Made by a program: the position numbers and the translations under genes
Source: Chelatococcus sambhunathii
GTDB lineage: Bacteria; Pseudomonadota; Alphaproteobacteria; Rhizobiales; Beijerinckiaceae
NCBI RefSeq assembly: GCF_001418005.1
Contig: NZ_LIOL01000006.1
Location: forward strand, 186,001 to 250,000
Length of the DNA stretch: 64,000 bases
Direction: 5' to 3'
Shown: positions 63,243-64,000 of the stretch, piece by piece
Numbering within the stretch: the stretch's first letter is position 1
Layout: each line of letters begins with the position of its first letter
Notes under the pieces: model-generated
The model's database searches: none
Told to the model about the DNA's origin: nothing
Seen by the model: only the letters and a program-made list of their open reading frames with translations

Positions 63243-63269
63243 AAAGGCCGCCCTGCAGGGCGGCCTTTT
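63243..63269. terminator. Strong bidirectional terminator after atpC
   Basis: AAAGGCCGCCC (63243-63253), TGCA loop, GGGCGGCCTTT (63258-63268) plus one more T. The 11-bp stem is perfect, with A-run and T-run on either side. It ends the atp operon and, on the minus strand, the acyl-CoA synthetase gene. Confidence 0.9.
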
Positions 63270-63288
63270 GCGTCGAGGCGGCTTGCCG

Positions 63289-64000
63289 TCAGGCCTCGGA
63301 CCGCAGCAGCCGGCGGATCACCTTGCCCGTGGTCGTCAGCGGCAGTTCGTCGCGAAAGGCGATCTCGCGCGGGTATTCGTGGGCTGACAGACGCTCGCGC
63401 ACGAAGGCCTTGATGTCGGCGGCGAGGGCCTCGGATGGCACATAGCCGTCGCGCAGCACGATGAAGGCCTTGACGATCTCCGTGCGCACCGGATCCGGCT
63501 TGCCGACCACGGCCGCGAGCGAGACGGCCTCGTGCTTGATGAGGCAATCCTCGATCTCTCCTGGACCGATGCGGTAGCCGGCCGAGGTGATGACGTCGTC
63601 GTCGCGGCCGACGAAGTGGATGTAGCCGTCGGCGTCCAGGCTGCCCTGATCGCCCGTCGTCATCCAGTCGCCGACGAACTTGTCGCGCGTCGCCTCGGGC
63701 CGGCGCCAGTATTCGAGGAACATCACGGGATCGGGCCGCAGCACCGCGATCTGCCCGAGTTCCCCCGCCTCGCAGCGCGTGCCGTCCCGCCGGATGACCG
63801 CCACGGTGTGGCCCGGCACCGGTTTGCCGATCGCCCCGGCACGCGAGACGCCGATCGCGGCGCAGGAGGCGAGCACGAGGTTGCACTCGGTCTGGCCGTA
63901 GAACTCGTTGATGGTGAGCCCGAGCTCCTCCCGGCCCCAGGCGAAGGTCGCCTCGCCCAGCGCCTCTCCGCCCGAGGCGAGGGTCCGCAGGCGGAGGTTA
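63289..64000 (-). CDS. AMP-binding acyl-CoA synthetase (partial, N-terminus beyond window)
   Basis: The C-terminal 237 residues of an acyl-adenylate-forming enzyme. ASGGEALGE, then NEFYGQTECN (the YGxTE motif), WMTTGDQGSLDADGYIHFVGR and DDVITSAGYRIGPGEIED (hinge and A8 motif) are visible, ending in LPLTTTGKVIRRLLR with the catalytic Lys. The SAGYRIGPGEIE wording resembles medium-chain acyl-CoA synthetases (AcsM/ACSM type) more than Acs. The chain-length preference cannot be read from this part. Confidence 0.88.
   Translation of the reverse strand, partial: NLRLRTLASGGEALGEATFAWGREELGLTINEFYGQTECNLVLASCAAIGVSRAGAIGKPVPGHTVAVIRRDGTRCEAGELGQIAVLRPDPVMFLEYWRRPEATRDKFVGDWMTTGDQGSLDADGYIHFVGRDDDVITSAGYRIGPGEIEDCLIKHEAVSLAAVVGKPDPVRTEIVKAFIVLRDGYVPSEALAADIKAFVRERLSAHEYPREIAFRDELPLTTTGKVIRRLLRSEA

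Overview
The window is GC-rich, densely packed chromosomal DNA from an alphaproteobacterium, most likely of the order Hyphomicrobiales (Rhizobiales). Pointers to this are the large NAD-dependent glutamate dehydrogenase, the hemC-hemD-Mic60-hemY cluster next to tsaD, the operons sdhCDAB and mdh-sucCD-sucAB-lpd, the atpHAGDC operon without atpBEF, a mesaconyl-CoA hydratase, an Omp19-type lipoprotein, and head-to-head palindromic repeats of the kind common in this order. I cannot name a genus. I see no phage, insertion sequence, CRISPR array, plasmid origin or antibiotic-resistance gene. The content is essentially core metabolism.

Layout. Region 1-8 kb: the end of an AhpD-like gene runs leftward. 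To the right lie glutamate dehydrogenase, bluB and a UMF1-type transporter in a tightly coupled run, then an L,D-transpeptidase. Region 8.0-8.6 kb: a four-unit tandem array of about 146 bp per unit, made of paired hairpins. Region 8.6-17.6 kb: cyclopropane fatty acid synthase, a small P-loop ATPase, a nuclease-like protein, an SDHAF4-like factor, htpX, rsmB (no normal start codon), a heparinase-like protein and purH. Region 17.7-25.2 kb (leftward): acs, tRNA-Thr(CGT), hemY, mic60, hemD, hemC. Region 25.4-33.9 kb (rightward): tsaD, gpsA, an EVE protein, a TerB-like protein, a class I glutamine amidotransferase, a zinc-ribbon/cyclase protein, phhB and marC. After tRNA-Ala(CGC) on the other strand come yggT, a DUF167 gene and folD.

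Region 34.0-52.6 kb holds central carbon metabolism: mesaconyl-CoA hydratase, sdhCDAB, mdh, sucCD, sucA, sucB and lpd. An insert of an Omp19-like lipoprotein, a GNAT acetyltransferase, a glutathione transferase, zapE and a TetR regulator separates sdh from mdh. Together these genes encode the TCA steps from 2-oxoglutarate to oxaloacetate except fumarase, and SdhA carries an unusual N-terminal extension. Region 52.8-64 kb: xerC, priA, psuG and psuK, then atpHAGDC (the F1 part of ATP synthase) closed by a strong terminator, and the C-terminal part of an acyl-CoA synthetase running off the right edge.

Working together, acs and mesaconyl-CoA hydratase suggest acetate use through the ethylmalonyl-CoA pathway. 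The TCA block feeds succinate dehydrogenase and NADH into respiration, and the atp operon uses the resulting proton gradient. No plainly new multi-gene system was found. The most useful leads are the missing start codon of rsmB, which sits in the same frame as htpX across one stop; the SdhA extension; the run of hairpins before sucA; the paired-hairpin repeat family; and the two palindromes before mdh.
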